Assembly: GCA_023630215.1 (NCBI GenBank)
Contig: JALPRQ010000001.1
Coordinates: forward strand, 558,001-622,000
Origin: Rhodobacteraceae bacterium NBU2976
GTDB taxonomy: Bacteria; Pseudomonadota; Alphaproteobacteria; Rhodobacterales; Rhodobacteraceae
Length of the DNA: 64,000 nucleotides
Direction of reading: 5' to 3'
Shown: piece after piece, positions 63,898 to 64,000 of the stretch
How the letters are laid out: every line of letters begins with the position of its first letter
How positions within the stretch are numbered: the stretch's first letter is position 1
Program-made: the position numbers and the translations under genes
Notes under the pieces: generated by a model
Database searches by the model: none
Told to the model about the DNA's origin: nothing
The model's input: the letters and a program-made list of their open reading frames with translations, nothing else

Positions 63898-64000
63898 GTT
63901 GGAATGCCTCCACAGAGGCGCGTGCGCCATTGGATTTTAGCTGCTCATATGCACTGGAAAGGGCAGCGCGGAAGGCTGCATTCGCGGCGAGTTCCGTCGG
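63890..64000 (-). CDS. uxuB: C-terminal end of a probable fructuronate reductase (mannitol dehydrogenase family)
   Basis: The last 36 codons of a minus-strand gene run in from the right edge, ending in a TGA at 63890-63892. The residues (NAAFRAALSSAYEQLKSNG and VEAFQHA at the end) are compatible with the C-terminal helices of long-chain mannitol dehydrogenases. The position immediately before uxuA is that of uxuB, which reduces D-fructuronate to D-mannonate. The identification rests mainly on context because most of the gene lies outside the window. Confidence 0.55.
   Translation of the reverse strand, partial: PTELAANAAFRAALSSAYEQLKSNGARASVEAFQHA

Noticed and set aside
1-64000. Mobile elements, CRISPR arrays, phage genes or defence systems
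   Set aside because: No transposase, integrase, Cas, restriction or toxin-antitoxin genes and no regularly spaced repeats were seen. The two tRNA genes have no integrase beside them.

Overview
The window is ordinary chromosomal DNA of an alphaproteobacterium, most probably a marine Rhodobacterales (Roseobacter-group) species. This rests on the alpha-type aglEFGAK alpha-glucoside operon with its LacI regulator, an IalB-family protein, the trpS / degenerate rhomboid / murJ / glnD neighbourhood, TamA-TamB, UrtABCDE and several sugar-acid transport clusters. Coding density is high. Convergent neighbours often overlap at their stop codons and operon genes often overlap by ATGA or TGATG. I found no phage, insertion sequence, CRISPR array or rRNA.

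Layout. 1-14 kb is housekeeping: a GNAT acetyltransferase, trpS, a rhomboid-like protein without catalytic residues, murJ-glnD, an LpoA-like lipoprotein divergent from rsmI-yraN, gshB, an MFS transporter, leuB, tRNA-Pro and a GFA-family protein. 13.6-21.4 kb is the alpha-glucoside system (aglR, aglEFG, aglA, aglK). 21.5-28.5 kb holds an IalB protein, a xylose-type ABC transporter (xylF-xylH-xylG) divergent from a ROK regulator, and a VCBS/ASPIC-repeat exported protein facing a di-haem cytochrome c peroxidase (28.4-29.7 kb). tamA-tamB fill 29.9-35.3 kb.

35.6-45.6 kb is a sugar-acid uptake and catabolism cluster. It has an ABC ATPase, two enolase-superfamily dehydratases, a Tat-type binding protein, one permease with both membrane domains fused, a divergent UxuA-like protein, an RraA-type putative aldolase and a FadR/GntR regulator. 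45.8-48.0 kb holds tRNA-Ser, a fasciclin protein, an EI24 membrane protein and a nitroreductase. 48.1-51.9 kb holds a GH1 glycosidase followed by two abutting genes that form a minimal NRPS-like system: a carrier-thioesterase protein whose nucleophile position is Cys, and a stand-alone adenylating enzyme. This is the least expected locus in the window. 52.2-57.7 kb is the urea transporter urtABCDE. Then come a PhyH-type dioxygenase divergent from an AraC regulator, a PstS-OmpA fusion downstream of a PilJ-domain protein, and uxuA with the 3' end of a probable uxuB at the right edge.

One signal recurs across the window. All four ABC transporter operons (agl, xyl, the sugar-acid system and urt) carry a strong stem-loop without a clear U-tract directly after the binding-protein gene and before the permease gene. 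This suggests the binding protein is made in excess through mRNA processing or stabilisation.
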